NCBI RefSeq assembly: GCF_003024195.1
Contig: NZ_KZ679038.1
Span: 558,001-622,000 of the forward strand
From: Streptomyces dioscori
GTDB taxonomy: Bacteria > Actinomycetota > Actinomycetes > Streptomycetales > Streptomycetaceae
Reading direction: 5' to 3'
Length of the DNA: 64,000 nucleotides
Below are positions 7,801 to 16,489 of the stretch, piece after piece. The notes under the pieces were generated by a model, which saw nothing but the letters and a program-made list of their open reading frames with translations, was not told the origin of the DNA and made no database searches. Position 1 is the stretch's first letter; the number at the start of each line of letters is the position of its first letter. A program made the translations under genes and the position numbers.

Positions 7801-7841
7801 GGTTACCCCGAACACGGTCTACTTGACGCCGAGGGGTAACC
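7801..7841. promoter_or_regulatory. Operator candidate between CGNR regulator and hydrolase
   Basis: GGTTACCCC (7801-7809) and GGGGTAACC (7833-7841) form a perfect 9-bp inverted repeat separated by 23 bp. It sits in the 81-bp gap between two divergent genes and so can control both. The best guess for the binding protein is the CGNR regulator itself. Confidence 0.6.
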
Positions 7842-7867
7842 GTCATGAACCATCGAAGGGGTTAGTC

Positions 7868-8734
7868 ATGGTCGAGATCCGCCATCAGTACGCGACAGTG
7901 CGGGGACATCGCGTCTTCTACCGCGAGGCAGGCCCCCGCGAGGCCCCCACCCTCGTGCTGCTGCATGGATTCCCCACCAGTTCGAGGATGTTCCGCCACC
8001 TCATCCCGGCGCTGGCCGACCGGTTCCATGTCATCGCCCCCGACCACCTCGGCTTCGGCAACTCCGACGCTCCGCCCGTGGACGCGTTCACCTACACCTT
8101 CGACTCCCTGACCGACATCACCGAAGCCCTCCTGGACCAGCTGGGCGTCAACAGCTACGCCGTGTACGTCCAGGACTACGGCGCACCCATCGGGTGGCGG
8201 CTGGCCCTGCGCAACCCGGACGCGATCACCGCGGTGATCAGCCAGAACGGCAACGCCTACGAGGACGGTTTCGTCCCGGATTTCTGGAAGCCCGTGCGGG
8301 CGTACTGGGACAGTCCGGGGCCGGAGACCGAACCAGCCGTACGAGCCGCCCTCTCCCTCGACGCCATCCGCTGGCAGTACCTGCACGGAGTGGACCGCCC
8401 CGAACTGGTCGATCCCGACACCTGGACCGCCGACCACCGCGAGGTCAACCGACCGGGCAACGACCGCGTACAGCTCGCCCTGTTCGGCGACTACGCCACC
8501 AATCCGCCGCTCTATCCCCAGCTGCACGCCTACTTCCGGGAGAGCCGGGTCCCCCTTCTCGCGGTCTGGGGCGCGGGCGACGAGATCTTCGGCCCGGACG
8601 GCGCGCGCGCCTTCGCCCGGGATCTGCCGGACGCGGAGATCCACCTGATACCCGGCGGCGGCCACTTCCTGCTCGAAAGCCACCTGGACACCGTAACCGG
8701 GTACATCCGCGGATTCCTGACCGCCACCGGTTGA
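7868..8734 (+). CDS. Alpha/beta hydrolase, haloalkane dehalogenase/epoxide hydrolase type
   Basis: A 288-residue cytoplasmic hydrolase. HGFPTS at residues 33-38 is the oxyanion HGxP motif. The nucleophile elbow is VQDYGAP with Asp103 rather than Ser, which places it with haloalkane dehalogenases and epoxide hydrolases that use an aspartate ester intermediate. WGAGDEIFGP carries the acid and GGGHFLLE the catalytic His. The ATG at 7868 follows AAGGGG. Such proteins hydrolyse carbon-halogen bonds or epoxides, and the sequence does not separate the two. Control by the divergent CGNR protein is likely. Confidence 0.88.
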   Translation: MVEIRHQYATVRGHRVFYREAGPREAPTLVLLHGFPTSSRMFRHLIPALADRFHVIAPDHLGFGNSDAPPVDAFTYTFDSLTDITEALLDQLGVNSYAVYVQDYGAPIGWRLALRNPDAITAVISQNGNAYEDGFVPDFWKPVRAYWDSPGPETEPAVRAALSLDAIRWQYLHGVDRPELVDPDTWTADHREVNRPGNDRVQLALFGDYATNPPLYPQLHAYFRESRVPLLAVWGAGDEIFGPDGARAFARDLPDAEIHLIPGGGHFLLESHLDTVTGYIRGFLTATG

Positions 8735-8757
8735 GGGCGGGCCGTGGACCGGGGTTC

Positions 8758-10182
8758 TCAGATCGAGAACCGCTCCTTGCGCAGCAGCGGACGCACCCGG
8801 GAGGTGAAGCCCGCCGTGCGGAACGGTGTCTGGAGCAGGCCGGGACGCAGGTGCTGGGCGATGGCCGCGGTGATCATGCCTTGGTCCAGGGCGAGTACGT
8901 GGTCGCTCACGCGGCCGGTCGCCACATCGACCGAGTCGCGGAAACCGTAACGGTCGTCGTAGGCGCCGAAGGCACGGTCCAGGGCGCGGAGGTTGGCGAG
9001 CGCCTCCGCCGGGGCCTGAGGCAGGGCGAGGAAGGAGGCGTGCGGGGTGACCACACCCAGGGAGTTGTAGCCGTCCTCCTGCATACCGATGGCGTCGACG
9101 CCGTACTCCCGGTAGCCGCCGGCGGGTACGGAGGCCGGGGAGAACCCCCAGTAGCCCAGGTCCTCCTCGATCAGGCCGTGCTCGATATGACTGCGGACGT
9201 AACGCCGGTGGGTGGTGCCCCAGGAACGCGGGGACCACTCGGACTCGGGCACGAACAGCGGGACCATCAGCGCCTCGAACATGGAACCGCCCCAGGTGGG
9301 GACGAGGTCCCGGCCGCGGTAGGTGTAGTGGCCCTCCCACACGCGTACGCCGTCGATCTCTACGTACTCACCCTGCGGTTCCTGCTCCTGGCCCATGCCG
9401 GGCAGCATGGTGCGGAGCAGGTGCCAGTAGTGCTCGGTGGGCAGTGAGCCGTCGGCGATCCCGAGGTAACTGGCCATCCGGGGTTCGGTGTTGAGGGCAC
9501 CGTAGTGGTGGCCCGTGGGTTCGCCCTTTCCCGGCTTGTCCGGCCAGAAGCCGCCGCGCAGCTGGCCCGGACCGGCGACGGGGTCGGCCGGGTCGTAGGG
9601 GGTGTAGTAGTACGACCAGTCGGCGTCGGCGAGGAGGGCGGCGATGCGGGGTCGTAGTTCGGGGGCGGCGTCCGCGGCGATCCGCAGGCCGGTCACCAGC
9701 CACGCGTTGTCGACACTGGACAGGAAGGGCCGTATCGGGTCGCCGGTCTCCGGCCAGGCCGTCAGCAGTGCACCGTCGTGCGCGTCGTACCAGTTGAACC
9801 ACATCCCGTGTGCGCGCTCCAGGCGTTCCACGGCGGCGACGGTGCGGGCCAGGCGACGGTGCATGGTGGCTGCGGAGATGACGCCGAGTCCGGCGGCCGC
9901 GACGGTGGACCACAGGCCGCAGCCGATGTTGGTCGGTGAGGTCTGCGCGGACGGTACGGGCGTCCCGCCGCCACTGACGTCGATCTTGTCGGCGGCCAGG
10001 CCGAGTTCGGTCGTCATGGCCTCCATCGAGCGGTGGGTCGCGGCGAACCAGTCGCGCAACAGGCGGCGTTCGGTGTCGGTCCGGCCGCTCGGGGCGGCGT
10101 GGGCCGTTCCGATGAGGGAGGTGGCACATGTGGCTGCGGCGGTGGTGGTCGCTGCGGCGGTCAGGAAGCTACGACGGTTCAT
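8758..10182 (-). CDS. Secreted glycoside hydrolase, GH144/'glycoamylase' domain (putative endo-beta-1,2-glucanase)
   Basis: A 474-residue exported enzyme. The N-terminus MNRRSFLTAAATTTAAAT ending in GTAHA is a twin-arginine signal peptide with cleavage near residue 29. The remainder is an alpha/alpha-barrel glycoamylase-type domain: FLSSVDNAWLVTGL, WGGSMFEALMVPLF, and YWGFSPASVPAGGYREYG, the segment most characteristic of the family. Characterised GH144 members cleave beta-1,2-glucans to sophoro-oligosaccharides; other members of this fold act on related glucans, so the substrate is an inference. It lies downstream of the beta-glucosidase and sugar importer but beyond a terminator-like hairpin, so it may be transcribed separately. 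Confidence 0.8.
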   Translation of the reverse strand: MNRRSFLTAAATTTAAATCATSLIGTAHAAPSGRTDTERRLLRDWFAATHRSMEAMTTELGLAADKIDVSGGGTPVPSAQTSPTNIGCGLWSTVAAAGLGVISAATMHRRLARTVAAVERLERAHGMWFNWYDAHDGALLTAWPETGDPIRPFLSSVDNAWLVTGLRIAADAAPELRPRIAALLADADWSYYYTPYDPADPVAGPGQLRGGFWPDKPGKGEPTGHHYGALNTEPRMASYLGIADGSLPTEHYWHLLRTMLPGMGQEQEPQGEYVEIDGVRVWEGHYTYRGRDLVPTWGGSMFEALMVPLFVPESEWSPRSWGTTHRRYVRSHIEHGLIEEDLGYWGFSPASVPAGGYREYGVDAIGMQEDGYNSLGVVTPHASFLALPQAPAEALANLRALDRAFGAYDDRYGFRDSVDVATGRVSDHVLALDQGMITAAIAQHLRPGLLQTPFRTAGFTSRVRPLLRKERFSI

Positions 10183-10314
10183 GCGGCTCTGGCTCCTCTG
10201 CGGTGAGCAGGCAGGCGGAAGGGTGCGTGTCCGTGGTGCTGAGCGGGCGGTTCAGGGGTGAGGCAATGGAACGGGGGGTGGCGCAGTGAAGTGGGGATGG
10301 AGCTGGGGGTGGGG

Positions 10315-10351
10315 CGGGAGCCGGCCGGTGTCAGGTGCCGGCCGGCTCCCG
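10315..10351 (-). terminator. Terminator after the GH1 operon
   Basis: A perfect 14-bp stem (CGGGAGCCGGCCGG / CCGGCCGGCTCCCG) with a 9-nt loop lies 15 bases past the GH1 stop codon. It separates the importer-beta-glucosidase transcript from the secreted glucanase gene. The 130 bp between it and the glucanase start show no clear operator. Confidence 0.8.
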
Positions 10352-10365
10352 GTCAGGGGGTGCGG

Positions 10366-11568
10366 TCAGACCGTGGTGCGCGGCAGGACGCGGTCGCGGC
10401 CGAGACCGCCGAGCCACACGGCGGACGGCTTCGCCGTGCGCTCGAAGGTGTGCGGGTCCACGGCGATGAGCCCGAAGGTCGGCTTGAACGAGCCCCATTC
10501 GTAGTTGTCGAGGGCGCTCCACGCAAGGTAGCCCCGCACGTTCAGGCCGTCCTCGATCGCGGCGGCGACCTCGCCGAGGGCGCCGGTGTAGTAGTCGACA
10601 CGACGGCTGTCGTCCGAGGCGGCGATCCCGTTCTCGGTGACGATCAGCGGGGTGCCGTCGCCGATGACCTCGGCGGTGTGACGCAGCGCGTACCCGACGG
10701 CGGCCGGGTAGTACTCCCACTGCGTGAGGGTGCGCTCGACGTCGTCGGGCGCCGGGACGGGCCCGGTCTCGGCGATCTTGGTACGGGTATAGGACTGCAC
10801 GCCGATCCAGTCGTCGCCGCGGGCGGCCTCGATGAAGACGTCCTCGCGGGGGTGGCGGTAGTCGGCGGTGACCTGCTCGGCGCCGGGCAGGGCCTGGTAG
10901 ACCTGGTTGGCGATGGTCCAGCCGACCTGGATGTCGGGATGGCCCGCGCGGATGACCTTGACGGCCGCGTGGTGGGCGGCGACGACCGCGCGGGTGGTCT
11001 CCTCGTCGGGGGTGGGCAGACCGGCGGGCGGGAAGCCCTGGTTCCCGGTCTTGGCGAGCCCCGCCATGACGGCGATCATGTTCGGCTCGTTGATGGTGCA
11101 CACATGCCGGACGCCGTCGGCGATGACGGGCGCGCACTCCTCGACGTACCGCGCGAAGAGCTCGACCGCGCCGTCGGCGGTCCAGCCGCCGAAGTCCTCG
11201 AACCACTGCGGGACGGTGAAGTGGTGCAGGGTGACCATCGGGCGCAGCCCGCGGGCGAGGGCGCCTTCGACCATCCGGCGGTAGTGGGCGATCTCGGCGC
11301 GCGAGAAGGTGCCGCGGACCGGTTCGATACGGGCCCACTCGATGCTGAACCGGTAGTCGGTGAAGCCCAGTTCGGCGAGCAGGTCCATGTCCTGCTCCCA
11401 GCGGTGATAGCTGTCGCAGGCGTCCAGGCTGGGCTCGGCGATCCCGGCCGCGGGGTCGTGCTCCTTGCGCCACCAGTCGCTGTTGACGTTGTTGCCCTCG
11501 ATCTGGTGGGCGGCGGTGGAGGCGCCCCACAGGAAGCCGTCGGGGAAGCGGGTGGTGGAGTACGTCAT
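10366..11568 (-). CDS. GH1 family beta-glucosidase
   Basis: A 400-residue cytoplasmic glycosidase. The family signature is complete: FLWGASTAAHQIEG at residues 12-24, acid/base Glu161 in TINEPN and nucleophile Glu312 in IVTENG. WSALDNYEWGSFKPTFGL near the C-terminus binds the aglycone and sugar O6. It is shorter than the usual 440-480 residues, with loops trimmed in the second half. No signal peptide is present, so it acts on imported oligosaccharides. It is the last gene of the operon with the ABC importer, 189 bp after the second permease. Given the GH144-like gene beside it, sophoro-oligosaccharides are plausible substrates, but cellobiose cannot be excluded. Confidence 0.93.
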   Translation of the reverse strand: MTYSTTRFPDGFLWGASTAAHQIEGNNVNSDWWRKEHDPAAGIAEPSLDACDSYHRWEQDMDLLAELGFTDYRFSIEWARIEPVRGTFSRAEIAHYRRMVEGALARGLRPMVTLHHFTVPQWFEDFGGWTADGAVELFARYVEECAPVIADGVRHVCTINEPNMIAVMAGLAKTGNQGFPPAGLPTPDEETTRAVVAAHHAAVKVIRAGHPDIQVGWTIANQVYQALPGAEQVTADYRHPREDVFIEAARGDDWIGVQSYTRTKIAETGPVPAPDDVERTLTQWEYYPAAVGYALRHTAEVIGDGTPLIVTENGIAASDDSRRVDYYTGALGEVAAAIEDGLNVRGYLAWSALDNYEWGSFKPTFGLIAVDPHTFERTAKPSAVWLGGLGRDRVLPRTTV

Positions 11569-11757
11569 CGTCCGTTTCTGTCTTTCTGGTGTGGGGGTGG
11601 GAGCGGGAGTGGCTGTGAGGGGGCGGCGCGTTGGTGGGATGGCGGTCCGGCCCGGGGTTCGGCAGCCCAGGGGTCGGCGAAGGGACCGCGCGACCGGCGG
11701 GTGCGGGAGGCCGTGTGGACCGGGCCCGAAGGGGCGGGTGCCGGCAGCCCGGCGGGG

Positions 11758-12663
11758 CTACTTCAGGCCCGCCGTCGCGATGCCCTGGGTGAAGTGCCGT
11801 TGCAGAACGGCGAACACGGCCAGCACCGGCAGTACGACGAGGAGAGAGCCGGCCATCAGCATGCCGTTGCCGCCACCGACCGTGCGGTTGGGATCGTTGG
11901 CGAACGTCGCGAGCGCCACCGGCAGCGTGTACTTGTCCGGGTCGTTCGTGGCGATCAGGGGCCAGATGAAGTTGTTCCAGGAACCGAGGAAGGTGAAGAT
12001 CGTCAGCGTCGCGAGGGCGGGCTTGACCAGCGGAATCACGATCCGCCAGAAGATGTACCACTCCCCCGCGCCGTCGAGGCGGGCCGCCTCCAGCAGCTCG
12101 TCGGGCACGGACTGCATGAACTGGCGCATGAGGAACACCCCGAACGCGCCGGCCGCGAAGGGCAGGACCAGTCCGGCGTACGTGTCGATGAGGCCGAGGC
12201 CGTTCATCAGCACGTACAGCGGCAGGATCATGAGGTTGCCGGGGACCATCAGGGCGGCCAGCACGAGCGCGAAGACCTTGGAGCGCCCGGTGAAGTCGAG
12301 CTTGGCCAGCGCGTAGCCCAGCATGGAGCAGAACAGCAGATTGCTGACGGTCACCAGGACGGCCACGATCAGCGAGTTCAGGAAGTACTGAGGCATGTCG
12401 AGCTGGTCGAGCAGCGAGGTGAAGTTGTCCAGCGTCCAGCGCGAGGGGATCCACACGGGCGGGTTCGCCGTGAGGTCCTGCTTCGTCTTGAACGCGGACA
12501 GCGCCATCCACAGGAACGGGGCGGCCATCACCAGCAGGGCGACCGAGGCGATCACGTACAGCAGCGGGGTGCGTCCCCGGCCGGTGCGGCGGCGGGCCGG
12601 GCGAGCCGGGTGGACCGGGTCGGCCGGGGCCTTGGGGGACGTCTCGGCGGTCTCGGCGGTCAT
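11758..12663 (-). CDS. Sugar ABC transporter permease, MalG type
   Basis: A 301-residue inner-membrane permease with a Pro/Arg-rich cytoplasmic N-terminus and six hydrophobic segments. The EAA loop reads EAARLDGAGEWYIFWRIVIP, the ATPase-contact motif of carbohydrate uptake (CUT1) importers. Its ATG overlaps the stop of the upstream permease (ATGA). No ATPase gene is present in this operon. CUT1 systems of actinobacteria usually share the MsiK-type ATPase encoded elsewhere. Confidence 0.93.
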   Translation of the reverse strand: MTAETAETSPKAPADPVHPARPARRRTGRGRTPLLYVIASVALLVMAAPFLWMALSAFKTKQDLTANPPVWIPSRWTLDNFTSLLDQLDMPQYFLNSLIVAVLVTVSNLLFCSMLGYALAKLDFTGRSKVFALVLAALMVPGNLMILPLYVLMNGLGLIDTYAGLVLPFAAGAFGVFLMRQFMQSVPDELLEAARLDGAGEWYIFWRIVIPLVKPALATLTIFTFLGSWNNFIWPLIATNDPDKYTLPVALATFANDPNRTVGGGNGMLMAGSLLVVLPVLAVFAVLQRHFTQGIATAGLK

Positions 12664-13640
12664 CGGGTGTTGTCCTTCAGCAGTCGGAGCTGGAGCACCG
12701 TGATGCCCATGATCACGACGAACAGGACGTACGCCATGGCGCTGGCATAGCCCATGTGGAAGAAGTTGAAGCCCTCGCGGTACATGTCGAGCGACACGGT
12801 CAGCGTGGAGTCGGAGGGGCCACCCTGGGTCATCACGAAGGGCTCCTCGAAGACGTTCAGGTAGCCGATGGTGGTGATGACCGTGGCGTACAGCAGGGTG
12901 GGCCGCAGCAGGGGGATCGTGATGCCGCGCAGTTCCTGCCAGGCTCCGGCGCCGTCGAGGCGGGCCGCCTCGCGGACGTCCGTGGGGATCGCCTGCAGTC
13001 CGGCGATGCACAGGACCATGACGGTGCCCAGGTTGCGCCAGACCGCCATGGCGATCAGGGACGGCATCGCCCAGGTCTCCGAGCCGAGGAAGTCCGGTGC
13101 GGTCAGGCCGACTTCGGAGGCGAGGGAGGCGATCAGCCCGTCGGACGGGTCGAGCACGAAGCGCCAGACGACGGCCACGGCGACGATGGTCGTGACGACC
13201 GGCGCGTAGAAGCCGACGCGGAACAGGGTGCGGGCGCGGTGGATGCCGTTGTTCAGCAGGATCGCCGCGAGCAGTCCGAGGACGATGGTCGCGGGTACGC
13301 CGACGACCACGAAGTAGCCGGTGTTGAACAGGGCCTTGAGGAACTTGTCGTCCTGGAACAGCCGGGTGTAGTTGTCCAGGCCGACGAACTCCGCCTCCAG
13401 CGGCCGGGTGACGTTCCGGGCCCCGAAGTCGGTGAAGCTCATCAGGAGGGTGGCGACGATCGGGAAGAGCATGAAGACGCCGAACAGCACCAGGAACGGT
13501 GTGGAGAACAGCCATCCGGTCAGGTTGTGCTTGCTGAGCGAGCGGTTGGCGCGGCGCTTGCGTCCGGCCTTGCCTCCGCCGTGCGGGCTCTTGTCGACGG
13601 CCGCCGCCTGCGGGGCGGCCGGTCCTGTGGTGAGGGACAT
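12660..13640 (-). CDS. Sugar ABC transporter permease, MalF type
   Basis: A 326-residue permease with a basic cytoplasmic N-terminus (GGKAGRKRRANRSLSKHNL) and six membrane segments. The EAA loop is EAARLDGAGAWQELRGITIP. It pairs with the MalG-type protein to form the membrane channel. It is 34 bp downstream of the solute-binding gene and overlaps the next permease by four bases, so the three form one translation-coupled operon. Confidence 0.93.
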   Translation of the reverse strand: MSLTTGPAAPQAAAVDKSPHGGGKAGRKRRANRSLSKHNLTGWLFSTPFLVLFGVFMLFPIVATLLMSFTDFGARNVTRPLEAEFVGLDNYTRLFQDDKFLKALFNTGYFVVVGVPATIVLGLLAAILLNNGIHRARTLFRVGFYAPVVTTIVAVAVVWRFVLDPSDGLIASLASEVGLTAPDFLGSETWAMPSLIAMAVWRNLGTVMVLCIAGLQAIPTDVREAARLDGAGAWQELRGITIPLLRPTLLYATVITTIGYLNVFEEPFVMTQGGPSDSTLTVSLDMYREGFNFFHMGYASAMAYVLFVVIMGITVLQLRLLKDNTR

Positions 13641-13674
13641 GGGGGGACTTTCTCCTACGGCCTCCTGCTGCCTG

Positions 13675-14919
13675 CTACTGCACGAGGCCTTCGATCTCGG
13701 ACTGGGCCTTGTCCAGCGCTTCCTTCGCGGAGGACTTGCCCTGGGTGACCGACTCGATGGCGGTGTCCACCTTGGAGGTGATCTCGGTCAGCTTCGGCTG
13801 GGAGGGGGTGGCGCGGGCGGTGTCCATCTGCTGCCGCCACACCTGCATGGTCGGGTCGTCGGCGAGGTCACCGGACGTCCAGGCCGCGGTGTTGGCGGGC
13901 AGGTCGTTGGTCCGCTCGAACCAGTCGGTCTGGCCCTTCTCGCCGGTGAGGTAGGCGACGAGTTCCTTGGCGGCGGCCTTGTGGTCGCTGTCCGCGGAGA
14001 TGGCGAGGCTGGAACCGCCGGCCATGGACACGGACGCCGCGTCGGCGGGCACGGGGGCGACGGCCCACTTGTCCTTGAGGTCGGGGTAGTTCTCGTCGAT
14101 GAGGTTCGTCAGCCAGGGGCCGCCGAAGAACATGGGTACGGCGCCGGTGTTGAAGTCCTTGGTGACGTCGTAGCCGGGGCGTACGGACTTCTCGCTCAGG
14201 CCCTTGTCGAAGTAGCTGCCGTAGTTCTCCAGCGCCTTGACGGCCGCGGCGGAGTTCACGGCGGCCTTGCCGTCGTCGTCGATGATGGCGCCGCCGGCGG
14301 AGTACAGGAACTGGTAGAAGCTCTGCACGGTGTCGAGGCCGCCCGGCTGGATGGACAGGCCCCACTTGCTGCCGGCCTTCTTCTGGTACGCCTCGGCGGC
14401 GCTCTGCAGGTCGGCCATGGTGGCCGGGGCCTTCTCGATGCCGGCCTTCTTGGCGAGGTCCGTGCGGTAGAAGAGCACGCGCGTGTCGACGTACCAGGGG
14501 GCGCCGTAGGTCTTGCCGTCGTAGGAGCCCTGCTGCCAGGCGGCGGGGAAGTAGTCGGTCTCGTGGATGGTCTTGGAGTCGACCGGCTCCAGGACGCCCA
14601 TGTCGGCGAACTCGCCCAGGTAGCTTCCGCCCATCTGCACCACGTCGGGGAGCTTCCCGGCCGCTGCGGCGGCGACGAGCTTCTGGTGGGCCACGTCCCA
14701 GCCGATCGGGGTGACCTTGACCGTGAGGTTGGAGTGGGTCTTCTCGTACTCCTCGGCCACGTCGCCGAGCTTCTCCCCCTCCGTGCCCATCGCCCACACG
14801 GTCAGGGTCTGCTTGGCGTCTGCTGCCACGCCCGCGCCACCCGAGCCGCCACAGGCGGTGAGGGTCAGCGCAGACGCCAGGGTGAGTGCGATCGACCCGG
14901 TTGCGGTGGCGCGGTTCAT
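13675..14919 (-). CDS. Sugar ABC transporter solute-binding lipoprotein
   Basis: A 414-residue extracellular binding protein anchored as a lipoprotein: the signal MNRATATGSIALTLASALT ends in the lipobox LTAC with Cys at about 23, followed by a Gly/Ser linker. The mature part has the family-1 binding protein pattern (LTVWAMGTEGEKL, GAVPMFFGGPWLTNLI). ATG 14919 has a strong AAGGAGGAG ribosome site. It is the first gene of the GH1 operon, and a large palindromic LacI-type operator lies about 95 bp upstream. The ligand is probably a beta-linked gluco-oligosaccharide, inferred from the neighbouring hydrolases. Confidence 0.93.
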   Translation of the reverse strand: MNRATATGSIALTLASALTLTACGGSGGAGVAADAKQTLTVWAMGTEGEKLGDVAEEYEKTHSNLTVKVTPIGWDVAHQKLVAAAAAGKLPDVVQMGGSYLGEFADMGVLEPVDSKTIHETDYFPAAWQQGSYDGKTYGAPWYVDTRVLFYRTDLAKKAGIEKAPATMADLQSAAEAYQKKAGSKWGLSIQPGGLDTVQSFYQFLYSAGGAIIDDDGKAAVNSAAAVKALENYGSYFDKGLSEKSVRPGYDVTKDFNTGAVPMFFGGPWLTNLIDENYPDLKDKWAVAPVPADAASVSMAGGSSLAISADSDHKAAAKELVAYLTGEKGQTDWFERTNDLPANTAAWTSGDLADDPTMQVWRQQMDTARATPSQPKLTEITSKVDTAIESVTQGKSSAKEALDKAQSEIEGLVQ

Positions 14920-15013
14920 GGGGGGCTCCTCCTTGAGCTGTACGGCTTGCGTGCACGAACGGGTTCACGAATGGCGTTCACGAACGGGGTTCATGGCTGA
15001 CGTTCGACGTTCG

Positions 15014-15046
15014 TGATGTATGCGCTGCCTGTAAGCGCATACATCA
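15014..15046. promoter_or_regulatory. LacI-type operator of the GH1/ABC operon
   Basis: TGATGTATGCGCT and AGCGCATACATCA are perfect 13-bp arms around a 7-bp centre. The embedded 14-mer TGTAAGCGCATACA (15030-15043) matches 12 of 14 bases of TGAAAGCGCATTCA found upstream of the LacI gene at 18611. This shared site links the regulator to this operon. Confidence 0.8.
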
Positions 15047-15257
15047 CTCTGTGGCAGCGATTCCTGGCCTGGCAAGAGGGGGCTTGGTCACACTCCCGTA
15101 ACGGGCGGGACATTTGGTGGGCGGGTTCGCGGTGTTCGGCGGCCCGGGGGTGGGGGATGTTTGTGGGGGGAGTGACGCAAAACGGATCATTGCACGGGTG
15201 GGCGCTCCGCTTGAGGTGGGGATGGGGGTGCGGGTTGGGGGGCTGGGGGGGGCGGTT

Positions 15258-15455
15258 GCGCCGTTCCCCGCGCCCCTTCAGGGCACCGGCCCGCCGTCGG
15301 GTGTCGGTCCTCGTGGGCTGAGCGCGCCGTTCCCCGCGCCCCCTCCCGGGCACCGGCCCGCCGTCGGGTGTCGGTCCTCGTGGGCTGAGCGCGCCGTTCC
15401 CCGCGCCCCTCTCGGGGCACCGGCCCGTTGTCAGGTGTTCGTCGTGGGCCGTTCG
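15258..15455. repeat. Tandem 66-67-bp repeat, three copies
   Basis: Copies start at 15258, 15324 and 15391 with GCGCCGTTCCCCGCGCCCC. The first two are nearly identical through GGTCCTCGTGGGCTGA and the third is degenerate at its end. The core is the reverse complement of GGGGCGCGGGGAAC, a motif dispersed in many copies through Streptomyces genomes. It ends about 30 bp before the esterase start. Confidence 0.8.
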
Positions 15456-15487
15456 GGGGCGGGTGTGGGGGTGGTTAGAGTCGGGGG

Positions 15488-16465
15488 GTGACTGCTTTTG
15501 GCCATTCCTTCGGGGGTGATCCGGGCCCTGGGTATGGGCTTGAGGATTTGTTGGGTGTGGGGGCGCCCGGTGGGCCTGCGGACTTCGGCGGGTTCTGGCG
15601 GGGGCGCCGGGACGCGGCGGCACGGGTGGAGCCGCGTCCGCTGCTCGGTGATGTCGTCGAGGAGCGCGACGGCTTCCGCGTGCACGAGATCTTCTACGAC
15701 GCGCTCGGCGGCAGGTGCGCCGCTCTGCTGGCGCTGCCGTGCGACGGGCCCGTACGGCATGGTTTCGTCATCGGGCACGGTTACGGCGGCCGTCAGGAAG
15801 TCGGCGCCGACCTCCCGCTTCCGCTGCCACAGTCCGCCGCTGTCCTGCCGATCGCGCCCGGACTTCCCGCTCTCGGTCTGCGGCCCGGGGTCCCCTCGGA
15901 CCCGGACGGGCACGTGCTGCACGGCATCGGCTCGCGGGACACCTACCTCATCGGCGACTGCGTCGCGGCGGTGTGGGGTGCCGCCTCGGCCCTGCTGCAA
16001 CTCGTTCCCCTGGCCACGCCGGAAAGCAGGCGACTGGGATACCTCGGCGAGAGCTTCGGCGGCGGGATCGGTGCGCTGGCGCTGCCCTGGGACGACCGGT
16101 TCGCCGCGGCCGCGCTGACCGTGCCCACCTTCGGGAACCACCCGTTGCGGTGCACCCTGCCCTGCACCGGCAGCGGCGCGTCCGTGCGCGCCCACGTCCG
16201 CCGGCATCCGGAGGCCCTGGATGTCCTCGCCTACTTCGACGCGGCGACCGCGGCGGCACACCTGCGTATCCCGGTACTGTCCGCCTGCGCCCTGTTCGAC
16301 CCCGCCGTACCTCCGCCGGGCCAGTTCGCCGTGCACAACGCGCTCGCCGGTCCACGCCGGCTGGAGGTCCTGGACGCCGGGCACTTTCCCTACCCGGGCG
16401 AGCCGGAGCAGCGGCGACACCTGGGGCAGGTCACGTCGGAGTTCTTCGCATCGTGGCTGAGGTGA
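15488..16465 (+). CDS. Acetyl-esterase of the AXE1 (CE7-like) alpha/beta-hydrolase group
   Basis: A 325-residue cytoplasmic esterase with the AXE1 pattern: FGGFWRGR near residue 40, a beta-sheet core with GHGYGGRQE, nucleophile elbow GESFGGG (Ser at about 186), catalytic Asp in LFDPAVPPPGQFA and His in DAGHFPYPGE near the C-terminus. CE7-type enzymes remove acetyl groups from xylo-oligosaccharides and cephalosporins, and this one may deacetylate imported sugars. It starts at GTG 15488 with only a weak purine tract ahead. It is divergent from the importer operon and may share its regulation, which is not shown. Confidence 0.75.
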   Translation: MTAFGHSFGGDPGPGYGLEDLLGVGAPGGPADFGGFWRGRRDAAARVEPRPLLGDVVEERDGFRVHEIFYDALGGRCAALLALPCDGPVRHGFVIGHGYGGRQEVGADLPLPLPQSAAVLPIAPGLPALGLRPGVPSDPDGHVLHGIGSRDTYLIGDCVAAVWGAASALLQLVPLATPESRRLGYLGESFGGGIGALALPWDDRFAAAALTVPTFGNHPLRCTLPCTGSGASVRAHVRRHPEALDVLAYFDAATAAAHLRIPVLSACALFDPAVPPPGQFAVHNALAGPRRLEVLDAGHFPYPGEPEQRRHLGQVTSEFFASWLR

Positions 16466-16489
16466 GGAGTCTCGGGGGCTCGGCCCGGA

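Larger units (their letters stand above)
14920..15487. other. 568-bp intergenic region: promoter, operator and tandem repeats
   Basis: This gap separates the divergent solute-binding lipoprotein and esterase genes. It holds the LacI-type palindrome at 15014-15046 and three copies of a 66-67-bp repeat at 15258-15455. No frame in it shows coding character with a ribosome site. The stretch 15047-15257 is G-rich on the plus strand and I see nothing else in it. Confidence 0.6.

Noticed and set aside
10258..12750. Long plus-strand frame of 830 codons opposite GH1 and the permease
   Set aside because: It is antisense to two clear genes. Its composition (Gly/Val/Asp/Arg-rich) is typical of a shadow frame in GC-rich DNA.
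15258..15455. CRISPR or attachment-site array
   Set aside because: Copies are contiguous and GC-rich, with no spacers and no integrase or tRNA gene in the window.
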